This document shows, piece after piece, positions 32,348 through 40,554 of a stretch of DNA of 64,000 nucleotides. Below the pieces are notes generated by a model that did no database searches, had not been told where the DNA came from, and saw nothing but the letters and a program-made list of their open reading frames with translations. The stretch spans positions 1 through 64,000 of the forward strand of contig CAYVKV010000001.1 of assembly GCA_964452355.1 (NCBI GenBank), written 5' to 3'. The stretch comes from UBA1450 sp964452355. Lineage in GTDB: Bacteria; Patescibacteriota; Microgenomatia; UBA1406; GWC2-37-13. A program made the position numbers and the translations under genes. Position 1 is the first letter of the stretch; the number at the start of each line of letters is the position of its first letter.

Positions 32348-33157
32348 CTATTTACAATAATCACTCATTTTCCCTTCATTTCCACTTGCCGGAAGATTTC
32401 GGACAATGGCCTCATCAACACTTGAAAGATAATCAAACCAACAAACTGCGTATGCGTCATACTCATTGCTATTTGGATGCTTTGCACGGAATGCAGAATC
32501 ATAATTCACCCCATTTGTTTTTCTTAGATCATATAAACCAAAGTCAACAAAAACATTTTTGTCTTTATACCCGCCCGGAAAATGTTCAAATCCAACTTTT
32601 ATGGCGACATGTTCGCCCTTGGCGACATATACTGCAGGTCGTATTTCAGTTGTTCTACTATCACCCTCACCACCCATGGGAATATTGTTTAGTATTTCTT
32701 CAAATTGAGCGGTCAGCTCGCGTATATGGTCAAGTTTATACATAATGCCGCAGTCATTAATAAAATACAGAGAATACTGTACTTCTCCATATTCCAAATG
32801 TCTTGCGGCCTTGAAAAGGTTTCCGTCCATCGGCGCGTACACATCAACCTCATTATTAGTATGGTTATCAAACCGAAATCCTCCATGCGGTTTGTAGTCA
32901 CCTCCTCTCTCCTGCCCCGGGTACAAGATTCCGCTCACAAGATTCAGGTCAACAGGTGCGGGGAATACGAGCGGTTCTGGGCAGGCAGGGGGACTTCCAG
33001 TTGCTTGCCACAACTCCCCATCAAACGTCCAACCCAGATTATCATTGTTTAAAGGGAATGGAAGTTCATTGTTTTTATTCTTTAAAAGAAAAAAAACAAC
33101 CCCAGCAATGATTATAAAAATCGCAATGATAAAAAGGATAATATTTCTTTTATGCAC
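32348..33157 (-). CDS. Membrane-anchored, LytM/M23-like extracytoplasmic protein
   Basis: The 269-residue protein has an N-terminal membrane helix (IILFIIAIFIIIAGVVFFLL) and an extracytoplasmic domain. KPHGGFRFDNHTNNEVDVYAP resembles the first metal motif of M23 peptidases, followed by DGNLFKAARHLEYGEVQYSLYF. The last motif (KLDHIREL) keeps one His of HxH at best, so it may be inactive or only related in fold. Two Cys near the C-terminus (AVCWFDYL and DYCK) could bridge. Cell-wall or binding function is inference. Confidence 0.55.
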   Translation of the reverse strand: MHKRNIILFIIAIFIIIAGVVFFLLKNKNNELPFPLNNDNLGWTFDGELWQATGSPPACPEPLVFPAPVDLNLVSGILYPGQERGGDYKPHGGFRFDNHTNNEVDVYAPMDGNLFKAARHLEYGEVQYSLYFINDCGIMYKLDHIRELTAQFEEILNNIPMGGEGDSRTTEIRPAVYVAKGEHVAIKVGFEHFPGGYKDKNVFVDFGLYDLRKTNGVNYDSAFRAKHPNSNEYDAYAVCWFDYLSSVDEAIVRNLPASGNEGKMSDYCK

Positions 33158-33247
33158 GATTTTAGTGTATCAAAAAATGCGAAGCTGTATTACGACATGG
33201 ACTCCCACCAGTTGGCGGGTAAATCCCTCACGAACCGTATATATATT

Positions 33248-34435
33248 TTATTTATTTATAAACAAAATCGCATTGGGGATATTTCTTCCCGGTCCCACTT
33301 TATATCCGCCACTCCAAAGCGCTGTCGATCCGCCGCTATCCAAATTCAAGGCATTTTCTATCCCCAGAGCATGAATGACATGCGCAGCTTCGGCCACTGT
33401 GGCATTGAAGACCACTCCGATATACGCTATATTGCCTTTGGATCCGACAAAACTTCGGCTTCCTTTGCTTCCTCTTTTCGGTTCCCCATCACCACCGAAA
33501 ACAATATTTCCGCCTGACACAAGCAACGGTTGCATCGCAAGCATTCCATCTATACCAGTATCCCGACCCCATTCGAGAGATTGTCCGACAAATCGCATCG
33601 ATCCGCTTTGGAAAATAACCGCAGGAACGGTGCTGTAGACATTGTTATCGGCATTTATATATTTTTTATTTTTGTTCATAAGCAGCGTATCAAAAGAGTT
33701 TTTTTTATCTGAGCAGCTCGGATAATCCGCAGGGCAAAAATATGAGCCATTGATACCAGCAATTGCGCCATTTCGAGATACATAATCTCCAAGAGATAGC
33801 ACCGGGCAGTCATTTTTACAGTCAGAATCCGAAGCAGAGTCAACAACTATTCTTGTCGCATTCATATCAGCAGAAACTATGCCAACCAAAAATTCTCCGA
33901 TATCAGAACTCACCACCTGCCTTGAATATCCCGATCCCGGGGGAGTATTGCTTTGAGGTGCATTTGCGGGAATCTGAAAAGTCGATGCTACTTTTTTTGC
34001 TTCTTCATCAATCTGTTTGTTGAGAATCTGTAATGTCGCTTCAGCCGAAGCATAGTTTCTTTTTGAGAGAAATGTCAGTGAGTCGGCAAAAAGAGCGTCA
34101 AGTTTTTCAGTTTTTTTGGAAGTATTTTTCAGATCTAGGAGGTTTTCATATGACTTTACACTTTGTAGATAGGTAGTTTCAATTTTTTTGATCGTTGCCT
34201 CAAGCTCTTTATTGATTTTATATTGATCTTGGTTCTTTAGATCATTCAGTTCTTTGCTTTGGTCTGCAAGTTGCTTGTCTAAAGTGATTATGTTAAGCGT
34301 TAAAGACTGAATGGTAGTTTCAAGTTGAAACTTGTGATACATCAGAAAACTTATCGCGCCGATAAAAATAACAATAAAAACCAAAGGTAGTAATTTAGAT
34401 CTCATACGCGATAAGCGCGGGAGTTTTGGTGACAT
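33248..34435 (-). CDS. Phosphodiester glycosidase (NAGPA-like) domain protein
   Basis: The 395-residue protein has a membrane helix (about residues 13-30) and a coiled coil of about 100 residues (TLDKQLADQSKELNDLKNQD and after). The C-terminal domain starts near residue 170. AIAGINGSYFCPADYP, QPLLVSGGNIVFGG, the GSKGSRSFVGSKGN loop and LNLDSGGSTALWSGG match the phosphodiester glycosidase family, which includes the human uncovering enzyme and bacterial exopolysaccharide proteins. It probably acts outside the membrane on a sugar phosphodiester. It is the last host gene before the integrated element. Confidence 0.85.
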   Translation of the reverse strand: MSPKLPRLSRMRSKLLPLVFIVIFIGAISFLMYHKFQLETTIQSLTLNIITLDKQLADQSKELNDLKNQDQYKINKELEATIKKIETTYLQSVKSYENLLDLKNTSKKTEKLDALFADSLTFLSKRNYASAEATLQILNKQIDEEAKKVASTFQIPANAPQSNTPPGSGYSRQVVSSDIGEFLVGIVSADMNATRIVVDSASDSDCKNDCPVLSLGDYVSRNGAIAGINGSYFCPADYPSCSDKKNSFDTLLMNKNKKYINADNNVYSTVPAVIFQSGSMRFVGQSLEWGRDTGIDGMLAMQPLLVSGGNIVFGGDGEPKRGSKGSRSFVGSKGNIAYIGVVFNATVAEAAHVIHALGIENALNLDSGGSTALWSGGYKVGPGRNIPNAILFINK

Positions 34436-34826
34436 GTCCTTTAGTGTAGCAGAAAAACCATACGTCGTCAGGGGCGAGACCCATCTTTTGTAGGCAAAAA
34501 CATAAAAATGAGAATTATTGATGGATGGACCCTTGGTAAATACGTTAGTAGAATTGAAATTTGATGAAAAGATGCTGACGTCCGGCTGGGAATACTGAAA
34601 TTTTTTAGGCTAAAATATCTGGCTCGAGAAATGGGTACAATTTCGGACAACTGACTGGATGACAGAGCTGGATTATCCAGAGTACACGGCGAAGGAAGTA
34701 CAGAGATTTTTGGTAGCAAATTAACTAAGCCGGTTTATTTTGTATAGCGTTAGTACCCGAAAACGGTGACTATCGATATACAGATTAAACAACTCCAGAA
34801 GTATGTTCCAAAATGGAACCAACTCG
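34436..34826. other. Gene-free interval with coding relics at the element's left end
   Basis: No intact gene is visible. On the plus strand, in shifting frames, three pieces look like fragments of one protein: MRIIDGWTLGKYVSRIEI (34511-34567), KFFRLKYLAREMGTISDN and, in another frame, MTELDYPEYTAKEVQRFLVAN ending with TAA near 34725. This may be a decayed gene cut by the element. GTTCCA (34805-34810) and TGGAAC (34814-34819) form a small hairpin next to the stop of the following minus-strand gene. Confidence 0.4.
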
Positions 34827-35030
34827 TTACCCTTTATCCACTGCTAACTGTTTCCTTCTTTTTTGGACCTGCTTATACTTTTCCACTGTCATGGGCTTGT
34901 AGACGATTTCCATTATCCTAACAAGCTTAATCGCCTTATCTAAGGCATCTTGCTCAGTGAGATCCTCACCAAAGTGCTTTTTGTATAAGGCTTTGAACTT
35001 GGTAAGTTGCTCACTGGTTATATGTTGCAT
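34827..35030 (-). CDS. Small element-linked protein, 67 aa
   Basis: The sequence begins MQHITSEQLTKFKALYKKHF and continues with GEDLTEQDALDKAIKLVRIMEIVY. Helical proteins with this pattern are common beside recombinases in CPR elements, in my memory; function is not known. It resembles the 51-residue protein at 43394-43549: both have K-x3-K-x3-(F/Y)G-x2-L, then a second helix with LD-x-A. The two copies sit near opposite ends of the element. The C-terminus is basic (KYKQVQKRRKQLAVDKG), so nucleic-acid binding is possible. Confidence 0.6.
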   Translation of the reverse strand: MQHITSEQLTKFKALYKKHFGEDLTEQDALDKAIKLVRIMEIVYKPMTVEKYKQVQKRRKQLAVDKG

Positions 35031-35048
35031 ATCGATGGAAAGATAATT

Positions 35049-35909
35049 CTACCTAGCTTTGAAAGCTTTAATCATTGTCATTACGTCTTTATTACAAGCC
35101 AGTCTTGGGAAGACAGCGTTATTCTCTCCTACGAACTTATTCAGCCGTGATAAGCGAAGCCCACAAAGAGAGAATATTTGTTTTTTGGTAAATGCTGCCA
35201 GCTCCTTGTTATTCTTAATAAGAATGTCCAACCGGACAAAAAGCGTCTCATAAGCCATGAATAATGCAAAGAGATACAAGAAAGGCAGAAAAGAAACAGA
35301 TAAAATTGGCGGTAAGATAAACACCTGTAAGTTGTAGAGCGTAGCCAACTCACGATAATGGCCGAGAGCTTGCGAGAATGCAAAAACGATGTTGTATCCT
35401 CCCGCGATTATCAAAAGCCAGTTTGTTAACCGTTGTACCGGCTTATACTCAGCCTTTAACCCAGCATAAGCATTCATTGCCACAACAAAGAACAATATGG
35501 GTATCAGGAAAATCTCAACCCAAAAGTTAAAACTATAAAGGCTAAGAACAAACTCCAATACTACCGTTAGTTTTATGCTATCCAATGCTGTTTTCTTAAA
35601 ATAATCGCCTTTTTGCGAATCTTTACTCAAGTTCATCAATAAAACATAGCCAGTACCAATTATCCAGAAAGCCGCATCCTTTATTTGTAATGGGCTCCAG
35701 AGATTAAATTTCCATAAAATACCAACAACGAGTGAGGTATAAATGATTGTCCCTAGGAAAACAAAAGCCAATTTCGTGAGAAACATACTTCTGAGCACAT
35801 TCAGGATCGACCCCCTTACTTCCTTCTTTGTGAGTCCCCAGATCAGAAAAATGGCTAACCAGATGCCGATAGCTCTTTCTCTATTATTGAATGTGTCGAT
35901 TAAGTTCAT
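35049..35909 (-). CDS. Polytopic membrane protein, third gene of the HEPN operon
   Basis: The 286-residue protein has about seven membrane helices, for example WLAIFLIWGL, LAFVFLGTIIYTSLVVGIL, FWVEIFLIPILFFVVAM and LPPILSVSFLPFLYLFALFMAYETLF. The N-terminus contains the motif FNNRERAIGIW with KKEVRGSI after the first helix, which I have seen in scattered bacterial membrane proteins of unknown function. The C-terminal 60 residues are cytoplasmic and basic. It overlaps the preceding gene by 4 bp, so the two are translationally coupled. A role as membrane partner of the HEPN protein is inference. Confidence 0.65.
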   Translation of the reverse strand: MNLIDTFNNRERAIGIWLAIFLIWGLTKKEVRGSILNVLRSMFLTKLAFVFLGTIIYTSLVVGILWKFNLWSPLQIKDAAFWIIGTGYVLLMNLSKDSQKGDYFKKTALDSIKLTVVLEFVLSLYSFNFWVEIFLIPILFFVVAMNAYAGLKAEYKPVQRLTNWLLIIAGGYNIVFAFSQALGHYRELATLYNLQVFILPPILSVSFLPFLYLFALFMAYETLFVRLDILIKNNKELAAFTKKQIFSLCGLRLSRLNKFVGENNAVFPRLACNKDVMTMIKAFKAR

Positions 35910-36571
35910 TGAATGTGTTGACTTATATATTCGTATTTCATATCAGGCGGATCATTGTTCTCCTCATATACGTCGCTCTTTTTGTAGTAAATCATCTTTT
36001 TGTACGGATAACCGAAAAACAGTAAGCGCTTCCAGAATTTCCAGTTTGTTTTCCCTTTAAAATAACAATAAAACAATGGCACAAAGCCGTATTCATCCCC
36101 CTCTAAATCTATATGCTCGATCCATTCATAGGGAACAATACCCACGGGATAAGCATTAAACACCTTTTCCTTCTTTGTGCCTTTAAACGAAAGGCCTCCA
36201 TCTCTGTTTTGATATATCTCAACTGGCATTTCAGCAAAGAACTCTATTCCGTCAAACCGAACGGCTTTAATTTCAGCCCTGATATGGGAGTATCCCTCGA
36301 ATCTCTTTTCCGTATTTGATGGATAGTCCTTGAAATATCTATTGATGTTTACCAGATAGATCTCGCTATTTAACTTCTTTCTGTTTATTTCAGACAACAA
36401 TTCTTCAGCCTTTTGCTTGATTTTTTCTTTATGTTCTAATTTAGCCTTGTTCGTTAGTTTTTGAGACAACCAAAAAACATGGTAAGCAATAAATCCTTGA
36501 ATCAGAAGGCTTAGGGACCAACCATAATTTCCTGAAAACCATAATATTAGAGAGTTTAAAAAATCTTTCAT
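35906..36571 (-). CDS. Single-span membrane protein, second gene of the HEPN operon
   Basis: The 221-residue protein has one helix near residues 15-35 (LSLLIQGFIAYHVFWL). A coiled-coil-like stretch follows (KLEHKEKIKQKAEELLSEINRKK), then a soluble domain rich in aromatic residues (EFFAEMPVEIYQNRDGGLSF, WIEHIDLEGDEYGFVPLFYCYFKG). I do not recognise the domain. It overlaps its neighbours by 4 bp on both sides, so three proteins are made in fixed ratio. This arrangement is common for defence modules with a membrane arm, but no homologue of known function comes to mind. Confidence 0.6.
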   Translation of the reverse strand: MKDFLNSLILWFSGNYGWSLSLLIQGFIAYHVFWLSQKLTNKAKLEHKEKIKQKAEELLSEINRKKLNSEIYLVNINRYFKDYPSNTEKRFEGYSHIRAEIKAVRFDGIEFFAEMPVEIYQNRDGGLSFKGTKKEKVFNAYPVGIVPYEWIEHIDLEGDEYGFVPLFYCYFKGKTNWKFWKRLLFFGYPYKKMIYYKKSDVYEENNDPPDMKYEYISQHIQ

Positions 36572-37260
36572 AAGTTATGTTTCTCAATCCACGGAACTGT
36601 AAAAATCTCTTGCCAGTTAGTCTGGTCCGTAGGAATTAAATCATTACCACCTTGTTTTAACAAAAGGTAGTACTTACTGGTAATCTCTCTAATTGTCTCT
36701 AGTGCTTTATCAAGATCGTTGAAATTCACATCAAAAACCAATTTATTGTTGGCATCTCGATGGGCAATTCTTTTATTTCTAAATCGTTTAATTCCACTAG
36801 TTGCGCCAATTAATTTATCCAGATCAGCACGAATAATATCTGGGTCAACAAAGTCTTTATGTCCAAAGTGACTCTCAAAATCACCTTTACCAATTCCTTC
36901 CATAAAACCTGGCATTACATCGTCATCTTTATGGTATTTTCCAGCATACCAATCCTTAGTCAGGATTATAGTCACATCTGCCTGAAGCAATCTACTTAAG
37001 AGATTAATCAAGCTGGCAGACCTTGTATCAATATCAATTTGTCTGCAAACAGCGGAAACCATCAAGGCAACGTAGCCTTCCTTAAGAAAGTCCCAAAACG
37101 AATTACCATTATTTATCTTTGGATTTTTCTTTGATATTTCGATCACTTCTTGAAAGATAGCGCGATTGCCCATCATTCGAATCACCTCTGACTCGATAGG
37201 GACGAAAGCATTTAATAGCTCCTCAATTATTAGTTCCTGCTTGGTTTTATTAATTGTCAT
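36568..37260 (-). CDS. HEPN (AbiU2-like) domain protein, candidate RNase
   Basis: The 230-residue all-helical protein ends its core with SGIKRFRNKRIAHRDANNKLVF at about residues 165-186. This contains the R-x4-H type HEPN RNase motif (R of RNKRIAH and its His), as in AbiU2-like proteins. Earlier segments (FWDFLKEGYVALMVSAVCRQIDIDTRSASLINLLSRLL) match the first helices of that family. HEPN proteins of this group cleave RNA in abortive infection or toxin systems. The start codon is only 2 bp past the T7 tract of a terminator-like hairpin, so expression may depend on read-through. It leads a three-gene overlapping operon. Confidence 0.72.
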   Translation of the reverse strand: MTINKTKQELIIEELLNAFVPIESEVIRMMGNRAIFQEVIEISKKNPKINNGNSFWDFLKEGYVALMVSAVCRQIDIDTRSASLINLLSRLLQADVTIILTKDWYAGKYHKDDDVMPGFMEGIGKGDFESHFGHKDFVDPDIIRADLDKLIGATSGIKRFRNKRIAHRDANNKLVFDVNFNDLDKALETIREITSKYYLLLKQGGNDLIPTDQTNWQEIFTVPWIEKHNL

Positions 37261-37567
37261 ACAAAAAAAGCCCTTACTAAGGGCAGATTAATGAGGCTGA
37301 ATATATCAGTTCTGTCGCTTAGCCTCATTACAATTATACGGGATTCCTGGCTAGATTATAAGCGTTCTACCAACCGTAGCCCCGCGTGTCGGCTTGTGTG
37401 GCTTGTTCGTGCCTGGGATGACATAGTTTACCGTTGTTTAGCTTCAAACGGCTCGTTGGGAACGTTGTGAGCCGGTGTGGGCCAAGGTCTTGAGTAGTTT
37501 CACCTGGAATTCAATCAGCATCACAAAAGACCGGAGAATAAAACGTTTGAGAGTATTCATAGAAACC
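37261..37567 (-). ncRNA. Hairpin-rich leader upstream of the HEPN operon
   Basis: The 307 bp have no gene. On the minus strand the order is: CGGCTC/GAGCCG hairpin around 37447-37475, with CCGTT/AACGG next to it; a 10-bp stem TAATGAGGCT (37289-37298)/AGCCTCATTA (37321-37330); then the terminator-like hairpin at 37263-37284 and the HEPN start codon. A structured RNA, a terminator and then a toxin-like gene is the layout of type III toxin-antitoxin loci and of HEPN toxins paired with small RNAs. No tandem repeats typical of ToxI are visible. A plain leader of a regulated operon is the alternative. Confidence 0.4.
37263..37284 (-). terminator. Terminator or attenuator abutting the HEPN start codon
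   Basis: On the minus strand GCCCTTA-G-TAAGGGC (37284 to 37270) is followed by seven T (37269 to 37263). The HEPN ATG is at 37260-37258. It can end transcripts arriving from the 300-residue gene upstream, or act as an attenuator. Confidence 0.65.
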
Positions 37568-38470
37568 TTAGCGCATGCGGGCCCTCGCGATGGGTCCTTC
37601 AAGTTCGTTGGAGAAGTTGATGAGTTGACCACCGCTAGTGAAGGCAACACTCAAACTAGGCTGTTCAGTGTTTTCGTAAACCTTGATACAAGGAACGCCA
37701 TTGCCGTTGCGATATAAGCCAGGAGCATTCTTGTCCAGGTCCTCGCTGCAAGTTTCGGTTGGTGGATTTAATTGGACAGTCCTGGCTTCTCCCTTCCAAA
37801 TGAGGAAATAATTTACCCTACCGTCTCCTCCATCTTTCTTGCCGGTCTCCAGTGTAAATTTAGAGAGATCAATGTTCCCCAAAGCCACTGAATGCTTGGC
37901 AATAAAGTTACGAGCCAACTGTTCTATCTCTGCTTGGCTGTATTTACCGCTGTAGTCATATTGTTTCTGATCACTGAACCATCGAGAACCGTCAGCTTTA
38001 TATCCCCAGGTCCCAGGGGTCTCGTCAACTTGTATGATATGGTTTGTTACAGAACTAATAACAAAATAGGTTGAGTCAACCGAGTAGGTCTCACTCTTGG
38101 CCGGAATTAGACGGTCCTCTTCCAGGTTATAAAAGGCATCGTTGCACTCGTACTTCACTGCAATAGTCGGCATTTCCAGGAAGTCACGTACCGCTGCCAC
38201 TGCTTTCTCCCTCTCTTCCGGAGAGCGGGCAGTCAGAGAGCAGAGCTTATCAGACAATTCACGACTAGCCTGAGAATTATGTTCCCGATACTTAGGATCA
38301 GTATCAGCAGTTTGGGTCAATTCTTTAATTTGTTGAAGTTTCTGGTCCTGAACCTGTTGAGCCTTAACCGACTGAATTTTAGGGCGAATAAGCCAGAAAG
38401 CAGAACCGAGTAACACCAGAAGAACGAAAGCGATAACCAAGGGTTTGTTTTGAATCATTTTCATTGTCAT
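37568..38470 (-). CDS. Membrane-anchored extracytoplasmic protein, PepSY-like tail
   Basis: The 300-residue protein has an N-terminal helix (LVIAFVLLVLLGSAFWLI) and an exported region with paired cysteines. AGGAGG lies 8 bp before the ATG at 38470; a second and a third ATG follow within five codons. A segment near residue 190 (YSQAEIEQLARNFIAKH followed by FTLETGKKDGGDGRVNYFLIWKG) resembles PepSY-type domains. I do not recognise a specific family. It follows the zinc-uptake operon on the same strand after a 120-bp gap. A link to metal handling is possible but unproven. Confidence 0.5.
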   Translation of the reverse strand: MTMKMIQNKPLVIAFVLLVLLGSAFWLIRPKIQSVKAQQVQDQKLQQIKELTQTADTDPKYREHNSQASRELSDKLCSLTARSPEEREKAVAAVRDFLEMPTIAVKYECNDAFYNLEEDRLIPAKSETYSVDSTYFVISSVTNHIIQVDETPGTWGYKADGSRWFSDQKQYDYSGKYSQAEIEQLARNFIAKHSVALGNIDLSKFTLETGKKDGGDGRVNYFLIWKGEARTVQLNPPTETCSEDLDKNAPGLYRNGNGVPCIKVYENTEQPSLSVAFTSGGQLINFSNELEGPIARARMR

Positions 38471-38593
38471 ATTTTTATCCTCCTAAGCGAGCTAACTGAT
38501 AACGTGTCGAGATGTTAGCTTCCTCTGGGGAGATAAGTCAAGTTTAGCCCAATCAGATTACGGATTTTCACTTAAATGGGGAGTTTCACTAAA

Positions 38594-39742
38594 CTAGGAG
38601 CGCTTCACGAACTTGGCTACATAATAACAAGCCAAGAAGGTGGTGAGAGGAACAGCCAACACAAGCCCTATACTACCAGCGAGTGTTCTGATAACTTCTT
38701 CCATAATTAGCCCATCGTTCAGCATGACCGTCGCAGAGTAATGCTGTGGATTTAGAACAATGATGATAAAAAGCGGGAGAGAGGCCCCCGCATAAGCCAG
38801 TACCAACGTATTAACCAATGAAGAAATATGTTCCCTACCAACAATCATCCCAGACTTAAAAAGGTCTCCGAATTTATATTTGGGGTTAGCTTTCGCTAAT
38901 TCAAAGATTGATGCAGAAAGACCAGTGGTGACATCATCTAGCACACCTAAAGCACCAATTAGAATTCCACCAAGTAACAGTCCTCTGAAATTAATATTGG
39001 CGGTAGGTCCCAGTCGGAGCGAAGCGGCGTCATCGCTGCCCAATCCCGTAAGATGAGCTATCTGAACAAATAAGACAGATAACAACCCAGTCGCCACAAG
39101 CGTGATGAAGGTTGCAAGCAGGGCAATAGTTGTCTTGCGCGAGAAACCGTGAGCCAGGTAAATAGTGATCATCATAATCACTAGACAGCCAACAATACTG
39201 ACAAACAAAGGATCTTGTCCAGCCAGAATCTGAGGCACAATGTATTTCACGATTACGCCTAAACTGATAACCATCCCTGCAATCGAACCCAACCCTTTCC
39301 AGCCACTCAAAACAATAATTGCGAGGAAAAACAAAAGAATAATCGGGATAATTTTGTCAAAACGATACTGATCCGTAATTTGATAGGTTATCGTATTGTC
39401 CACACTCGAGGACTTAACAACCAGCACAGTATCACCAGTAGCCACCAGCTGACTCTTGTCCAAACTAAATCCCTTGCCGTGATTGATGGTTACTTCTTGA
39501 CCCTTCATATCGCCATCAAGAAATTTCAACAGAACCTTTTGATAAGGAGAGGTCATGCCATAAGAATTGTCTACTCCCTGGTCAAGAATCTTCTCGACTT
39601 GTGCTTTGTAAAACACTTCTGGAGGAATATTTACAACATCACTGCCACTATCCTCTGGAGTTTGCGCCCTCGTTACAGAAAAAGTGGGAACGACTACCAG
39701 GAATAAGAGTAAACCAACAAATAGACCAATAATTTTTCGCAT
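38594..39742 (-). CDS. YibE/F-family membrane protein
   Basis: The 382-residue protein has a signal-like N-terminal helix and an extracytoplasmic domain that includes an OB-like stretch (KAQVEKILDQGVDNSY to VVKSSSVDN, about residues 48-125). About seven helices follow. GALGVLDDVTTGLSASIFEL near residue 262 and GREHISSLVNTLVLAYAGASLP are the family hallmark motifs of YibE/F. Function is unknown; a transport role has been suggested for the family. Its start is 9 bp after znuB, so it belongs to the zinc operon here. Confidence 0.88.
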   Translation of the reverse strand: MRKIIGLFVGLLLFLVVVPTFSVTRAQTPEDSGSDVVNIPPEVFYKAQVEKILDQGVDNSYGMTSPYQKVLLKFLDGDMKGQEVTINHGKGFSLDKSQLVATGDTVLVVKSSSVDNTITYQITDQYRFDKIIPIILLFFLAIIVLSGWKGLGSIAGMVISLGVIVKYIVPQILAGQDPLFVSIVGCLVIMMITIYLAHGFSRKTTIALLATFITLVATGLLSVLFVQIAHLTGLGSDDAASLRLGPTANINFRGLLLGGILIGALGVLDDVTTGLSASIFELAKANPKYKFGDLFKSGMIVGREHISSLVNTLVLAYAGASLPLFIIIVLNPQHYSATVMLNDGLIMEEVIRTLAGSIGLVLAVPLTTFLACYYVAKFVKRS

Positions 39743-39751
39743 ATGTTTATG

Positions 39752-40552
39752 TTACCGACTTCGTTTAAATATTGCTACCAAACCAAATATTCCTAGGGAT
39801 AACAAAACGATTGCCCCGCCAGCAGGAAGATTGAGATAGTAAGACAAATACAAACCAACTACTACGGCAACCAAGGCAAAGCCCAAGGAATAATAAATGC
39901 CTTGAAGAAAACTTCTTGAAAGTTGCATGCCAGTGATCACGGGAATCACCATGAGGGCTCCAATCAGGAGAATCCCCACCACTCTCATCGACAGCGAAAC
40001 TGTTATGGCGGTCAGAATAATCAGGATCGTGTTAATGAAACCGACTTGGATACCGCTAACCTTAGCACTCTCTTCATCAAAGGAAGCAAAAAGTAGTTTC
40101 TTGTAAAAGAAGATGACAGTTGAAAGAGTAAGAACGCCAAGTCCGAGCGTTAACCACAAATCACTCTCAGTCACCGTGGTGATGCTTCCAAACAGATAAC
40201 TAAACAGATTGGCATTAAATCCATTCGCTAAGCCTATGAGGACGATAGACAAGGCCAGTCCACCAGGCAAGAACATTGCCAGGACCGCTTCACCAGGGAT
40301 ATTTTTACTGGAACGGAGTTTTTCTATGGCAATAGCTGCGATTGTAGTGATAATAATCGTTATGACCAGAGGTTGTGTTTTTAATAAAAAGCCAATAGCT
40401 ACTCCAGCCAAAGCCACATGAGACAAAGTGTCGGCGATGAGCGAAAACCGGCGCACAACCAAGAAGTTACCAATTAACGGGGCGATAATGGCAATCATTA
40501 ATCCTGCGAGGAAAGCCCGAATCATAAAACTGTATTGAAATATTTCAAGCAT
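39752..40552 (-). CDS. znuB: Zinc/manganese ABC transporter permease (ZnuB-like)
   Basis: The 266-residue permease has the ABC-3 family pattern: RAFLAGLMIAIIAPLIGNFLVVRRFSLIADTLSHVALAGVAIGFL at the N-terminus, then about eight helices. VGILLIGALMVIPVITGMQLSRSFLQGIYYS (about residue 190) matches the ZnuB family. It works with the ATPase encoded 2 bp upstream and the binding protein before it. The substrate (Zn or Mn) is not fixed by sequence, but the Fur/Zur-type regulator suggests Zn. Confidence 0.92.
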   Translation of the reverse strand: MLEIFQYSFMIRAFLAGLMIAIIAPLIGNFLVVRRFSLIADTLSHVALAGVAIGFLLKTQPLVITIIITTIAAIAIEKLRSSKNIPGEAVLAMFLPGGLALSIVLIGLANGFNANLFSYLFGSITTVTESDLWLTLGLGVLTLSTVIFFYKKLLFASFDEESAKVSGIQVGFINTILIILTAITVSLSMRVVGILLIGALMVIPVITGMQLSRSFLQGIYYSLGFALVAVVVGLYLSYYLNLPAGGAIVLLSLGIFGLVAIFKRSR

Positions 40553-40554
40553 AG

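Noticed and set aside
34468..34719. 83-codon frame on the minus strand
   Set aside because: Composition is unlike a protein, there is no ribosome site, and relic coding pieces lie on the opposite strand.
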